From assembly GCA_028290545.1 (NCBI GenBank), contig JAQGJP010000050.1, positions 45,787 to 109,786 of the forward strand: a DNA stretch of 64,000 nucleotides. The letters run 5' to 3'. This document shows positions 9,350-18,039 of this stretch, piece after piece. Below the pieces are notes generated by a model. The model saw only the letters and a list, made by a program, of their open reading frames with translations. It did no database searches and was not told the origin of the DNA. The number at the start of each line of letters is the position of its first letter. Position 1 is the first letter of the stretch. The DNA comes from Rhizobium sp. (lineage in GTDB: Bacteria; Pseudomonadota; Alphaproteobacteria; Rhizobiales; Rhizobiaceae). The translations under genes and the position numbers were made by a program.

Positions 9350-11647
9350 TCAGCCAGCACGCCGCCATTCCTGTTGATGGCTCTCGTCCACCAGGCGGAA
9401 CTGTCCGAGGCGGTTGTCCATCTCGGTGGCTTCCTGGGCGAGGCGATGAATAGCGGCGGTGGTCTCCTCGACCATGACGGCGTTCTGCTGCGTCATCGTT
9501 TCGATCTGGCTCACCGAATGGTTGATGTCGCGGAGCGTCTCGGATTCCTCGCGAGTCGCCATCATCATCGCCTCGATCTGCGAACCAATGGCGCGGACAT
9601 GATTGCCGATCGCGGTCAGTGAGCCACCGGCCTTCTCGACCAGCGTGACGCCGGCTTCGACCTCGGCGGTCGATTTGGTCAGCAGGCCGGAAATCTCCTT
9701 GGCGGCCTTTGCCGAGCGCTGGGCGAGTTCACGCACTTCCTGCGCCACCACCGCAAATCCCTTGCCGGATTCGCCGGCGCGGGCTGCCTCGACACCAGCG
9801 TTGAGTGCCAGAAGATTGGTCTGGAAGGCGATCTCGTCGATAACGGAGATGATCGTGTTGATCTGTTGCGACGAACCCTGGATGGCTTCCATCGCCTTGA
9901 TGGTCTGTTCCATGACCTTGGCGGAGGATTCGGTGCCGGTCATCGCATCGCGGGCGATCCTGGTGGCATCCTCGGCGCGCACCATCTGCATTTTCACCGT
10001 GCCGGTGATGGCATCGATCGCGCTTGCCGTCTCGCTGATCGAGGCGGTCTGGCGTTCGGTGCGGGCAGCGAGCTGATCTGCGCTCTCGCGCATTTCGTCG
10101 GAGCCGGAGCGCATGGCAATGGAATTGCTGCCGATCGCCGTCAGTGCTTCGGCAAGGCGAGCGACGGAATTGTTGAAGTTGATGCGCAGGCTCTCGAGCT
10201 CCTGGGGGAAGGGAGTGGTGATCTGGAAGGCGAGATTGCCGGCTGCCATCTCATCGAGACCCTGGCCGAGAGCCGATACGACGCGTTCCTGGCGCATGGC
10301 CTGCGCCTCCTGCTCCGCAAGACGGCGTTGGCCGGCCTCCTCTTCGGCATGTTCCGCGGCGCGCGCCTGGGCTTCGAGGCTGCGCTGGGCAATGAGCGAA
10401 TCGCGAAACCGGATCAACGCACGCGACATCGTCCCCATCTCATCCTTGCGCTTGTCACCCTTGATCGTTGTTTCCAGATCGCCGTTCGCAACCGACTCGG
10501 TCGCCAGTGCCAGTTTGCCGAGAGGACCGAACATCTGCTTCAACACGAACCAGGCAACCACGGATGTGGCAACCAGAACCGCAACGCCGAACAGCGTCAG
10601 CAATGAAGCTATCTCGAGCGAGCCGGCATTCAGATCGCGCTCGAGCACGCTTTCCGACAGAAGATAGGTTTCGCCACCTTCTGTCACCGGCGCGGTGAAA
10701 CTGCGGGCCAAACCATCCATGCGCTGGAAGGCGGCGGTGGTCATGGCGGGATTGGCGAAGGCTGCATCGCGATAATCGTATGCGGCTGCGTCCGGGGTTG
10801 CCAGCCTGCCATCCTTGACGCCGATGACGGTGCCATCGCCGGTGATGATATTGGTCTGTTGCGAGCCGCCTTCGGGGATTGCCATGGTCAGCAGGGCACT
10901 GAGCACGTTATCGCGAACCTTAAAAAATATAATGCCGCGAAGCACGCCGAGATTGGCGATCGGTACGCCGACATAGACGTCTGAAGTGCTGCTGGCACGG
11001 TTCATCATCAGCCCCGAGAACGAGCCGGGAATGTCGTCGTTCGCAGCTTTCCTGACACTGTCGGTCACCAGGCCGAAGACCTTTGCCAGTCCCGTTTCGG
11101 CCAGTTTCGCGTCGGTGGCATTTTCCGCAAAGCCGTCGCCCTTGAGATATGAATAGAACACATTGCCCTTCGCGTCTGCCATCAGCAGGTCGCTGAAGGG
11201 ACTGCTCGCCAGAAGTTTCTGGACCTCCGGCTGCAAGGCCTCATGGGCCGAATAGTAATAGCCGCCCGGACCTGCCGGCCTGATCAGCAGTTCGCGTTTT
11301 TCCGGCGGGTTCGGATTGTCGGTGATGAAATACTGCTGAAGTTCCTTCTTGGCGTCGCCCGGCGTCTTGTCGATGCTCTTCCAGCCATTCTTCAGGTTGA
11401 CCATGGATTGCTGCAGCGCCTCGATTTTCGCAAGAGACGATGCCTGCTCGCGAACCTGATGCAACTGGCTGACGAGATTGCTGGTGCGAAATTCAAGGAT
11501 GCTCCGCATCGAAGCCGATGTCTGCCCCATGAAGATCTGGCTCGAACCAAAATAGCCGAGCACCGACAGACCACATACGGACAGGGCAGTCAGGATGAGA
11601 AAAATCGCGACAACCTTGGCCTGCAACGACTGTAGCATTTTAGGCAT
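9350..11647 (-). CDS. Methyl-accepting chemotaxis protein with periplasmic sensor
   Basis: 765 residues from the ATG at 11647, chosen because AAGGAG lies exactly six bases upstream; an ATG two codons earlier abuts the ribosome site and is too close. Order of domains: membrane helix ~10-32, a large periplasmic region ~33-355 of dCache/PDC character, second helix ~345-368, HAMP domain (GPLGKLALATESVANGDLE), a long cytoplasmic linker, and the signalling tip EIAFQTNLLALNAGVEAARAGE. The C-terminus ends EWRRAG, with no CheR/CheB docking pentapeptide. No che genes are nearby, so it is an orphan receptor; ligand unknown. Confidence 0.92.
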   Translation of the reverse strand: MPKMLQSLQAKVVAIFLILTALSVCGLSVLGYFGSSQIFMGQTSASMRSILEFRTSNLVSQLHQVREQASSLAKIEALQQSMVNLKNGWKSIDKTPGDAKKELQQYFITDNPNPPEKRELLIRPAGPGGYYYSAHEALQPEVQKLLASSPFSDLLMADAKGNVFYSYLKGDGFAENATDAKLAETGLAKVFGLVTDSVRKAANDDIPGSFSGLMMNRASSTSDVYVGVPIANLGVLRGIIFFKVRDNVLSALLTMAIPEGGSQQTNIITGDGTVIGVKDGRLATPDAAAYDYRDAAFANPAMTTAAFQRMDGLARSFTAPVTEGGETYLLSESVLERDLNAGSLEIASLLTLFGVAVLVATSVVAWFVLKQMFGPLGKLALATESVANGDLETTIKGDKRKDEMGTMSRALIRFRDSLIAQRSLEAQARAAEHAEEEAGQRRLAEQEAQAMRQERVVSALGQGLDEMAAGNLAFQITTPFPQELESLRINFNNSVARLAEALTAIGSNSIAMRSGSDEMRESADQLAARTERQTASISETASAIDAITGTVKMQMVRAEDATRIARDAMTGTESSAKVMEQTIKAMEAIQGSSQQINTIISVIDEIAFQTNLLALNAGVEAARAGESGKGFAVVAQEVRELAQRSAKAAKEISGLLTKSTAEVEAGVTLVEKAGGSLTAIGNHVRAIGSQIEAMMMATREESETLRDINHSVSQIETMTQQNAVMVEETTAAIHRLAQEATEMDNRLGQFRLVDESHQQEWRRAG

Positions 11648-11890
11648 CTTCATCTCCTTACCCCTCACAATCAGCCGGTCCGATTTCGCCTGACGATCAG
11701 GTCGCGACGAAATGCCGGCAATCACCTTTTTCAGGCGCTCCGAACATTTAATCATTCATGCGAAAGTGCTTAAATGACAGTAAACAAGGCGGCCGATAAA
11801 CTGATTTTCATCGCCGATTACCAGGCTCGGTGGCAAAACTGTGTCTCCATCCGGTTGGCGGGCTTCTAAAAGAGCGCCTATAGGTCATGC

Positions 11891-12403
11891 ATGAGCACTT
11901 TGATTCGCATCATCGGCATTGATCCGGGCCTTCGCCGCACCGGCTGGGGTATTATCGACACGCTCGGTAATTCGCTGAAATTCGTCGCTTCCGGGACGGT
12001 TCTTTCCGACGACAAGGCGGATCTCGCCTCGCGTCTCTGCCAGATTCACGACGGACTTGCCGACATCATCCACACGCACAAGCCTGATGAGGCGGCTGTC
12101 GAGCAGACCTTCGTCAACAAGGACGCCGTTGCGACGCTGAAGCTCGGCCAGGCCCGCGGCATCGCCATGCTGGTGCCTGCGCGTGCCGGGCTTCCGGTCG
12201 CCGAATACGCGCCGAATGCGGTGAAGAAAGCGGTGATCGGCGTCGGCCATGGAGAAAAGCAACAGATCCACATGATGCTGAAAGTGCTGATGCCCAAGGC
12301 CGTATTCTCGGGCAATGATGCGGCGGACGCGCTGGCCATTGCCATCTGTCATGCCCATCACATGGGTGGGGCGCGTGCCAGGCTGAAGGCCATGGGCCTG
12401 TAG
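11891..12403 (+). CDS. ruvC: Holliday junction resolvase RuvC
   Basis: 170 residues. The four catalytic carboxylates are visible: D11 ([13 protein letters not shown]), E71 (AVEQTF), D143 and D146 (NDAADALA). RuvC dimers cut Holliday junctions brought to them by RuvAB. It opens the ruvCAB cluster, but ruvA begins 729 bp downstream because a toxin-antitoxin pair lies in between. Confidence 0.97.
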   Translation: MSTLIRIIGIDPGLRRTGWGIIDTLGNSLKFVASGTVLSDDKADLASRLCQIHDGLADIIHTHKPDEAAVEQTFVNKDAVATLKLGQARGIAMLVPARAGLPVAEYAPNAVKKAVIGVGHGEKQQIHMMLKVLMPKAVFSGNDAADALAIAICHAHHMGGARARLKAMGL

Positions 12404-12415
12404 TTTGTTCTTGAC

Positions 12416-12458
12416 TTGTTCCGCTTTTTGATGCGAAGTAATACTGCGGAGGTATTAC
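12416..12458 (+). promoter_or_regulatory. Promoter and operator dyad of the first antitoxin gene
   Basis: TTGTTC (12416-12421), 17 bp, TAATAC (12439-12444) is a plausible promoter. GTAATAC (12438-12444) and GTATTAC (12452-12458) form a perfect inverted repeat with a 7-bp spacer that contains the ribosome site GCGGAGG. Such a site would let the AbrB-type antitoxin block its own promoter and ribosome site. Regulation is inferred. Confidence 0.5.
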
Positions 12459-12459
12459 C

Positions 12460-12726
12460 ATGCGTGTTACAGAAAAAGGCCAAGTGACAATTCCCAAGGA
12501 AATCCGCGATCATCTCGATATCAAGCCGGGAAGCGAGGTCGATTTTATCGCCTCGGACAAGGGCGCTCTTTTGGTCAAAGGCGATGCGTTGTCGCCGGAG
12601 GATCGTCGCCGAAGGATCGAGCAATGGTCCAAGCGGATTGAAGGTACGCTCGATCTCGGCAGCATGTCGACCGATGAATATATGATTTGGCTCCGAGGTA
12701 ACCGTGACGATCTCGACTCTCGTTGA
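12460..12726 (+). CDS. AbrB/MazE-fold antitoxin (VapB-type), module 1
   Basis: 88 residues. MRVTEKGQVTIPKEIRDHL...IKPGSEVDF is the swapped-hairpin AbrB DNA-binding domain, residues 1-45. The tail (LSPEDRRRRIEQWSKRIEGTLDL, then MSTDEYMIWLRG) is the toxin-wrapping part. It binds its own operator and neutralises the PIN toxin whose GTG start lies 23 bp before its stop. This pair separates ruvC from ruvA, an unusual place. Confidence 0.88.
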   Translation: MRVTEKGQVTIPKEIRDHLDIKPGSEVDFIASDKGALLVKGDALSPEDRRRRIEQWSKRIEGTLDLGSMSTDEYMIWLRGNRDDLDSR

Positions 12727-13123
12727 CACCAATGTATTCATTGATGTGCTGGGGCCTGCAAGCCAATATCGTAACTGGTCGATAAGAGCGCTCGAACAAT
12801 GCCTTGATGAGGGGGCGCTCGTGATCAATCCCGTCATCTGGTCGGAACTGGCATCTTCGCCACTATCGGAAATGCAGCTGACTTCGGCGCTTGGTTTACT
12901 CGCTTTGAAGAAAGAGCCAATTTCGTTCGAGGCGGCTTTTACGGCTGGAAAGGCCCACAGGCGATATCGCCTTGCAGGGGGACAAGGGAACGCACGCTTG
13001 CAGATTTCTTCATAGGTGCGCATGCGGAATTCGGTAGGCATCGCCTGCTGACACGCGACCCGGCGCGTTATACCACATATTTTCCAGGCGTCGCCCTTAT
13101 CACTCCCGAAACCCACCCTTGAA
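12704..13123 (+). pseudogene. PIN-domain toxin (VapC-type), module 1, frameshifted
   Basis: The GTG start at 12704 gives TLVDTNVFIDVLGP (catalytic D8) and PVIWSELASS (E48), typical VapC. After AHRRYRLAGG the frame drifts to a false stop at 13015. One extra G in the run at 12977-12981 restores the family sequence: [42 protein letters not shown], ending at TGA 13121-13123. The last two acidic residues of the PIN active site lie after the break, so the protein as sequenced would be an inactive ~103-aa fragment. Causes could be a true mutation, slippage at the G-run, or a read error. Confidence 0.8.
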
Positions 13124-13132
13124 GGCACGTGC

Positions 13133-13750
13133 ATGATCGGAAAACTCAAAGGCACGATCGAGGAAATCGGCGAGGATTACGTGCTCGTCGATGTTCATGG
13201 CGTCTGCTATGTCGCCTTCTGCTCGGCACGGACGCTTGGCAGAATAGGCTCGGCCGGCGAGGCGATCGTGCTGTTCATCGAGACCTATGTGCGGGAAGAT
13301 CAATTGAAGCTGTTCGGGTTCCAGACTGCGCTGGAGCGGGAGTGGTTCAGGCTTTTGCAGATCGTCCAGGGGGTGGGTTCCAAGGTGGCGCTCGCGGTGC
13401 TTTCGACCCTGACGCCGTCCGAGCTTGCCAATGCCATCGCCCTGCAGGACAAGACGGCAATTTCGCGCGCACCAGGCGTCGGTCCAAAAGTTGCAATCCG
13501 CATCCTGACCGAACTCAAGACCAAGGCGCCGGCGTTTGCCGGGGACGGCGCAATTAATATCGGGCTGAAGCAGGAACTCGGTGAGGGCGTGGCCGCAGCA
13601 CCTGTATCGGACGCAGTGTCAGCGCTCACCAATCTCGGCTATTCGCGAGATCAGGCCGCCAATGCCATCGCCGCCGCGCTCAAGAACGGCGGGGAGGGGG
13701 CAGACAGTTCCAAGCTGATCAGGCTGGGGTTGAGGGAATTGGCGCGGTGA
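13133..13750 (+). CDS. ruvA: Holliday junction branch migration protein RuvA
   Basis: 205 residues. Domain I is [24 protein letters not shown]...[10 protein letters not shown]; domain II has helix-hairpin-helix motifs ([14 protein letters not shown] and [13 protein letters not shown]); domain III at the C-terminus ([21 protein letters not shown]) contacts RuvB. RuvA tetramers hold the four-way junction. It starts 9 bp after the restored end of the broken toxin gene, so its transcription probably passes through module 1. Confidence 0.97.
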   Translation: MIGKLKGTIEEIGEDYVLVDVHGVCYVAFCSARTLGRIGSAGEAIVLFIETYVREDQLKLFGFQTALEREWFRLLQIVQGVGSKVALAVLSTLTPSELANAIALQDKTAISRAPGVGPKVAIRILTELKTKAPAFAGDGAINIGLKQELGEGVAAAPVSDAVSALTNLGYSRDQAANAIAAALKNGGEGADSSKLIRLGLRELAR

Positions 13751-13766
13751 TCCTTGCTTTTCGGCT

Positions 13767-13798
13767 ATCTCCTTACTATGATTTAAATGTAAGGAGAT
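13767..13798 (+). promoter_or_regulatory. Operator-like inverted repeat before antitoxin 2
   Basis: ATCTCCTTAC (13767-13776) and GTAAGGAGAT (13789-13798), perfect 10-bp arms with a 12-bp AT-rich spacer. It lies 63 bp before the second antitoxin start and has the size expected of an autoregulatory AbrB-family operator. It could equally act as an RNA hairpin. Confidence 0.5.
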
Positions 13799-13861
13799 TG
13801 TGAAGTCAGCTTTCACACCCGCCCCGCGCCTCGGGGGGTAATCTGCGGGCTGGAGCATATG

Positions 13862-14170
13862 ATGGGTGTTTTTTATGCCACGCTAACCTCGAAGGGGCAA
13901 ACGACGGTGCCTGCCGAGGTGCGCGAACTTTTAAACCTGAAGCCAGGCGATAGAATCCGGTATGTGACCGACGGTGACCGAGTCTATATTCGGGTAAAGA
14001 ATAAACGGGCGGCTGATTTGGCCGGCTTGCTGCACGATCCAAACCGCGCGGCGATGTCGATTGAAGAAATGGACGATGCAATTGGCAAGTACGTGGCCGA
14101 AGACGATAAGAGAATAGCCGATGATTGGAATCGACACGAACATTCTTCTCCGGTTCATTCTCGCCGATGA
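13862..14170 (+). CDS. AbrB-family antitoxin (PrlF/VapB-type), module 2
   Basis: 102 residues from the second of two adjacent ATGs; GGAG at 13852-13855 is six bases from it, only three from the first (13859). ATLTSKGQTTVPAEVRELLNLKPGDRIRY is a textbook AbrB domain. The C-terminal part (DLAGLLHDPNRAAMSIEEMDDAIGKYV) is the likely toxin-binding segment. The 3' end overlaps the toxin gene by 50 bp, so the final ~16 residues share DNA with the toxin N-terminus. It is not closely related to antitoxin 1, so the two modules look like separate acquisitions. Confidence 0.88.
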   Translation: MGVFYATLTSKGQTTVPAEVRELLNLKPGDRIRYVTDGDRVYIRVKNKRAADLAGLLHDPNRAAMSIEEMDDAIGKYVAEDDKRIADDWNRHEHSSPVHSRR

Positions 14171-14519
14171 TCCGGTCCAATTGGAACGGACGAAGGCTTT
14201 TTTGGCCAATCGTTCGGCGGAGGATCCGGCATTTATCTCGCTTGCTGTAATCGCCGAGACATGTTGGGTTTTGAGGCGACGCTACGGATATCGGAACGAC
14301 GTCATTGCGCGGACGTTGCACCAACTGCTGGATGCCGAGGAATTCCTGTTTGAAGACGAGTATTTTGTAGATGACTTGCTGACGGAAGAGTCAAATCTTG
14401 CTGCGGACATTTCAGACTATATCATTGCTCATATCGCTATCCGCTCGGGCTGCAACAAGGTGGTGACTTTTGATGTGAAAGCCGCAAAAGCCGTCCCCGG
14501 CATGGAACTCCTGCAATGA
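14121..14519 (+). CDS. PIN-domain toxin (VapC-type), module 2
   Basis: 132 residues, intact. PIN active-site acids are visible: D5 ([11 protein letters not shown]), E46 ([10 protein letters not shown]), an acid near 96-99 ([10 protein letters not shown]) and D118 (VTFDVKAAK). VapC toxins are Mg-dependent RNases that cut tRNA or rRNA. The start lies within the antitoxin gene; the stop overlaps the ruvB start as ATGA, so toxin and RuvB are translated from one message and probably coupled. Confidence 0.9.
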   Translation: MIGIDTNILLRFILADDPVQLERTKAFLANRSAEDPAFISLAVIAETCWVLRRRYGYRNDVIARTLHQLLDAEEFLFEDEYFVDDLLTEESNLAADISDYIIAHIAIRSGCNKVVTFDVKAAKAVPGMELLQ

Positions 14520-15556
14520 GTGAAGCCAACGTACTGCTCACGCCCGAGAAGCGCGGCGACGACCTCGACACCGCGCTCAGGCCGCAGTCTCTCGACGAGT
14601 TCACGGGGCAGGCGGAAGCGCGCGCCAATTTGAAGGTCTTCATCGAAGCGGCCAAGAACCGGGGTGAAGCGCTGGATCACGTGCTGTTCGTCGGTCCGCC
14701 CGGTCTCGGCAAGACGACGCTTGCGCAGATCATGGCCAAGGAACTCGGCGTCAATTTTCGTTCGACCTCCGGCCCGGTGATTGCCAAGGCGGGGGATCTC
14801 GCAGCGCTGCTCACCAATCTTGAAGAACGGGACGTGCTGTTCATTGATGAAATCCACCGGCTCAATCCAGCGGTCGAAGAAATTCTTTATCCGGCGATGG
14901 AGGATTTCCAGCTCGACCTGATCATCGGCGAGGGGCCGGCGGCGCGGTCGGTGAAGATCGACCTTTCCAAGTTCACGCTGGTCGCCGCCACGACGCGCCT
15001 CGGCCTGCTGACCAATCCGTTGCGCGACCGGTTCGGCATTCCGGTGCGGCTGAATTTCTACACGGTCGAAGAGCTGGAACTGATCGTCCGGCGCGGAGCG
15101 AGGCTGATGGGCCTTGGGATGACCGATGAAGGCGCCCGCGAGATCGCCCGCCGCGCGCGCGGAACGCCGCGCATTGCCGGCCGCCTGTTGCGGCGGGTGC
15201 GCGATTTCGCCGAGGTGGCGCGGGCGGAAGCCGTGACCCGCGAGGTTGCCGATATGGCGCTGACGCGGCTGGACGTCGATCATATGGGCTTCGACCAGCT
15301 CGACCGTCGGTATCTGACGATGATCGCGCATAATTTTGGCGGCGGCCCCGTGGGCATCGAAACGATCTCGGCCGGCCTGTCCGAACCGCGCGACGCGATC
15401 GAAGATATTATCGAGCCCTATCTCATTCAGCAGGGATTTATCCAGCGCACGCCGCGCGGCCGCGTTTTGACCGCAAATGCGTGGAAGCATCTGGGCCTCA
15501 ATCCGCCGGCCAGTCTGGCGGCCACCCAGTTTGCACTGTTCCAGGATGAGGATTGA
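14516..15556 (+). CDS. ruvB: Holliday junction DNA helicase RuvB
   Basis: 346 residues. Walker [12 protein letters not shown] (60-70), Walker [11 protein letters not shown] near 110, sensor [17 protein letters not shown], arginine finger [20 protein letters not shown], and the C-terminal winged helix. It is the hexameric motor of RuvAB branch migration. Its ATG shares four bases with the stop of the module-2 toxin, so the ribosome site lies inside the toxin gene. The following gene starts directly at its stop. Confidence 0.97.
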   Translation: MSEANVLLTPEKRGDDLDTALRPQSLDEFTGQAEARANLKVFIEAAKNRGEALDHVLFVGPPGLGKTTLAQIMAKELGVNFRSTSGPVIAKAGDLAALLTNLEERDVLFIDEIHRLNPAVEEILYPAMEDFQLDLIIGEGPAARSVKIDLSKFTLVAATTRLGLLTNPLRDRFGIPVRLNFYTVEELELIVRRGARLMGLGMTDEGAREIARRARGTPRIAGRLLRRVRDFAEVARAEAVTREVADMALTRLDVDHMGFDQLDRRYLTMIAHNFGGGPVGIETISAGLSEPRDAIEDIIEPYLIQQGFIQRTPRGRVLTANAWKHLGLNPPASLAATQFALFQDED

Positions 15557-16456
15557 TTGCTCACAAGACGCGGTTTCCTTAAATTTGTGCTGCGAGGGAT
15601 CGTCGCAGGCGCAGCGATGGCCGGCTATCCGGTTGTTGAGGCGATGGCGACGCCGCGGGTCACGCGCTTTCAATTGACTCCCCCGAACTGGACACCGGGT
15701 TTGAGGCTGAAAATCGTCGCGCTGGCCGATCTCCATGCCTGCGATCCGTGGATGACCGCTGACCGCATCAAGGCGATATGCGACCAGGCGAACGCGCTGG
15801 AACCTGACATCACCCTTCTGCTGGGCGACTATGTTGCCGGCATGAGGGCAGTTATCGATTACGTCCATTCATCGGAATGGTCAAAGGCGATGGCCGGGCT
15901 CCGGGCGCCTCTCGGCGTGCATGCCATTCTCGGCAATCACGATTACTGGGAAGACCTGGCATTCCAGCGCGATCCCAGCATTATGGGTTTTGCCGAAAAG
16001 GCGCTGCGTGATGTCGGGATACCCGTCTATGTCAATCAGTCGGTGCGGCTCGAAAAGGATGGCCACCCCTTCTGGCTGGCCGGGCTCGGCGATCAGATGG
16101 CGCTTCGCCCGGGCAGGCAGTTCGACCGGCTCTCTTTCGGCGGTATCGATAACCTGCCGGCGACCCTGGGCCAGGTGACCGATATGAATCCGGTGATCCT
16201 GTTGGCGCATGAGCCGGACATCTTTACACAGATCTCGCAACGCGTGTCGCTCACGCTTTCGGGCCATACCCATGGCGGGCAGATCAACCTGTTCGGCTGG
16301 ACGCCCGTATCCGCATCCCGATACTCAAGGCGCTACCTGGGCGGCCATATCGAGGAGGCCGGCAGCCATATCATCGTGTCACGCGGACTGGGATGCACGG
16401 GCCTGCCCATACGCTTCGGATCATGGCCGGAAATCCTGCAGATCGAACTGGGATGA
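15557..16456 (+). CDS. Tat-exported calcineurin-like metallophosphoesterase (YkuE/YaeI type)
   Basis: 299 residues from a TTG directly after the ruvB stop. The N-terminus LTRRGFLKFVLRG is a twin-arginine (Tat) signal followed by a hydrophobic stretch ending near MATPRV. Metal motifs: ALADLHACDPW, LLGDYVAG, AILGNHDYWED, and SGHTHGGQINLFGW. Homologues such as YaeI/YkuE hydrolyse lipid pyrophosphate or phosphodiester substrates at the membrane. A Tat signal suggests a metal-loaded periplasmic enzyme. Confidence 0.88.
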   Translation: MLTRRGFLKFVLRGIVAGAAMAGYPVVEAMATPRVTRFQLTPPNWTPGLRLKIVALADLHACDPWMTADRIKAICDQANALEPDITLLLGDYVAGMRAVIDYVHSSEWSKAMAGLRAPLGVHAILGNHDYWEDLAFQRDPSIMGFAEKALRDVGIPVYVNQSVRLEKDGHPFWLAGLGDQMALRPGRQFDRLSFGGIDNLPATLGQVTDMNPVILLAHEPDIFTQISQRVSLTLSGHTHGGQINLFGWTPVSASRYSRRYLGGHIEEAGSHIIVSRGLGCTGLPIRFGSWPEILQIELG

Positions 16457-16489
16457 CACCGGGGCGGACGAAGCCACCCTGGTGTCATC
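16452..16489. terminator. Convergent terminator hairpin
   Basis: GATGACACC (16452-16460) pairs with GGTGTCATC (16481-16489), with GC-rich pairing inside (GGGGCGG / CCACCC). It lies between the phosphoesterase stop and the convergent idhA stop and can act in both directions; T-runs are short. Confidence 0.6.
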
Positions 16490-16505
16490 TTTCGATCAAT
16501 AGTGC

Positions 16506-17495
16506 TCAGAGCTTGATGCGCTTGCCGGTTTTGGCGCTCTCGAGTGCCGCGTCGGCGAGCTGCAACGCGATCAGGCCATCCTTGCCGCTGGGGCTGATCG
16601 CTGTACCCTTTTCAACAGCCGATACGAAGGCGGCGATCTCGTTGGCATAGGCTTCTGTGTAGCGAGTCATGAAGAAATCATGCAGCGGCGGACGGGTATA
16701 GCCATCGCCATTGGCAATCTCGATCGACACCGGGCGCTGGTTTTCGGCCGAGACGACGCCCTTCGATCCATGAATTTCAATGCGCTGGTCATAGCCATAA
16801 GTCGCGCGGCGGGAATTGGAGATCACCGCCTGCTTGCCGGTGGCGGTTTCGAGGATAACAGTGACGGAGTCGTAATCGCCGGCCTCGCCGATTGCCGGAT
16901 CGACCAGAACCGCGGCGTGGGCGCTGACGGAGGCGACCTCCTCGCCGAGCAGGAATCGGGCCATGTCGAAGTCATGGATGGTCATGTCGCGGAAAATGCC
17001 GCCGGATCGCTTGATGTAATCAACCGGCGGGGCGCCGGGGTCACGCGATGTGATCGTCACCATTTCGACCGTGCCGATCTTGCCGGCGTCGATCGCCTTG
17101 CGAACAGCCATGAAATGCGGGTCGAAGCGGCGGTTGAAGCCGACCATCAGCTTGGCGCCGGTTTCCTCGACGACCTTGAGGCAGGCCCTGACGCGTTCGG
17201 AATCGAGGTCGATCGGCTTTTCGCAGAACACGGCCTTGCCGGCGCGCGCAAAGCGCTCGATCAGATCGGCATGCGTGTCGGTCGGCGTGCAGATCACCAC
17301 GGCATCGATATCGGAAGCGACCTCGATCTGGCTGATCGAACGGACTTCGGCACCATACTGGCCGGCGAGTGCCGTCGCGGCATCGGCCATTGCGTCGGCG
17401 ACCGCCACCAGCTTCGCATCCGGGTTGCCGCTTACTGCCTTGGCATGAACCTTGCCGATACGCCCGGCGCCGAGAACTCCAAATTTTACCGTCAT
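16506..17495 (-). CDS. idhA: myo-Inositol 2-dehydrogenase
   Basis: 329 residues. N-terminal Rossmann fold (VKFGVLGAGRIGKVHA), then AVVICTPTDTHADL and KAVFCEKPIDLD, the lysine-proline motif of the GFO/IDH/MOCA family, and the substrate-side IHDFDMARFLLGEE. This is the size and pattern of rhizobial IdhA/IolG, which oxidises myo-inositol to scyllo-inosose with NAD+, the first step of inositol catabolism. The assignment is strengthened by the exact IolR operator upstream. No other iol genes are in the window; in Sinorhizobium idhA likewise lies apart from the iol operon. Confidence 0.9.
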   Translation of the reverse strand: MTVKFGVLGAGRIGKVHAKAVSGNPDAKLVAVADAMADAATALAGQYGAEVRSISQIEVASDIDAVVICTPTDTHADLIERFARAGKAVFCEKPIDLDSERVRACLKVVEETGAKLMVGFNRRFDPHFMAVRKAIDAGKIGTVEMVTITSRDPGAPPVDYIKRSGGIFRDMTIHDFDMARFLLGEEVASVSAHAAVLVDPAIGEAGDYDSVTVILETATGKQAVISNSRRATYGYDQRIEIHGSKGVVSAENQRPVSIEIANGDGYTRPPLHDFFMTRYTEAYANEIAAFVSAVEKGTAISPSGKDGLIALQLADAALESAKTGKRIKL

Positions 17496-17587
17496 AGTGT
17501 TTCGCTCTCTCTTTTTCGCGGCTTGATCGCCGGCTGGAAATCATCGCCAACGGTCTATCAAAACGGAACGAACTGATCAATTCTCAA

Positions 17588-17611
17588 TTTATGGAATGTT
17601 TGTTCCATAAA
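17588..17611 (-). promoter_or_regulatory. IolR operator GGAA-N6-TTCC upstream of idhA
   Basis: Perfect 9-bp inverted repeat TTTATGGAA / TTCCATAAA with spacer TGTTTG, 93 bp before the idhA start. It contains GGAA-N6-TTCC, the motif reported for the RpiR-type repressor IolR in Sinorhizobium inositol genes. Confidence 0.75.
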
Positions 17612-17703
17612 GAAACGATCGACATCATTGTTTCATTTTGGCTGCGCTTGTCACCCGGGGCCAAACATGCAATTTCAGGATACAGAACATGGAACCGTTG
17701 GTA

Positions 17704-18027
17704 ATGGCTGACAAGAAGAACAAATCGCCCTTTTATCTGATCGACACCCAGTCGCCATTCTACAAACCCATGGGGGTGCGGCTGGCGATCTGCGTTTCCG
17801 TGACGCTTTGGGCTGCCCTCGAGACATGGCACGAGGATCCGTTCTGGTCGGTTATCGCGATCGCCTGCGCGGTCTACTGCATCTACGTGCTGTTCTGGTC
17901 CTACAAGCCGCCGGAGGAGCCGGTGGCAAGGCCACCCGATCCTGAGGATGACGAGCAGGAAGTGGCTGCGGTGCCCGAGATCCGGGAACGTGAAGAGCCC
18001 GCCAACGACGACAAGCCCAAGACCTGA
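17704..18027 (+). CDS. Hypothetical two-helix membrane protein
   Basis: 107 residues from ATG at 17704 (an ATG five codons earlier is also open). Basic start MADKKNKSPFYLID, helices at ~25-41 (VRLAICVSVTLWAALET) and ~46-64 (PFWSVIAIACAVYCIYVLFW), then a disordered acidic, proline-rich tail (PPEEPVARPPDPEDDEQE). I recognise no family. It is divergent from idhA and convergent with the next gene, and shows ordinary codon use. Confidence 0.7.
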   Translation: MADKKNKSPFYLIDTQSPFYKPMGVRLAICVSVTLWAALETWHEDPFWSVIAIACAVYCIYVLFWSYKPPEEPVARPPDPEDDEQEVAAVPEIREREEPANDDKPKT

Positions 18028-18039
18028 TAAGCTCATGCA

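Noticed and set aside
11760..11820. Sigma-28 promoter near the chemoreceptor gene
   Set aside because: TAAA and GCCGATAA are present but on the plus strand (pointing away from the receptor gene) and only 7 bp apart, too close.
12704..13015. A genuine short 103-residue toxin variant
   Set aside because: The sequence after the break in the other frame matches the rest of the PIN family up to a natural stop, so a frameshift is the better explanation.
15881..16273. Antisense open frames inside the Tat phosphoesterase and many other genes
   Set aside because: They are mirror effects of GC-rich codon use, have no ribosome sites and no family similarity.
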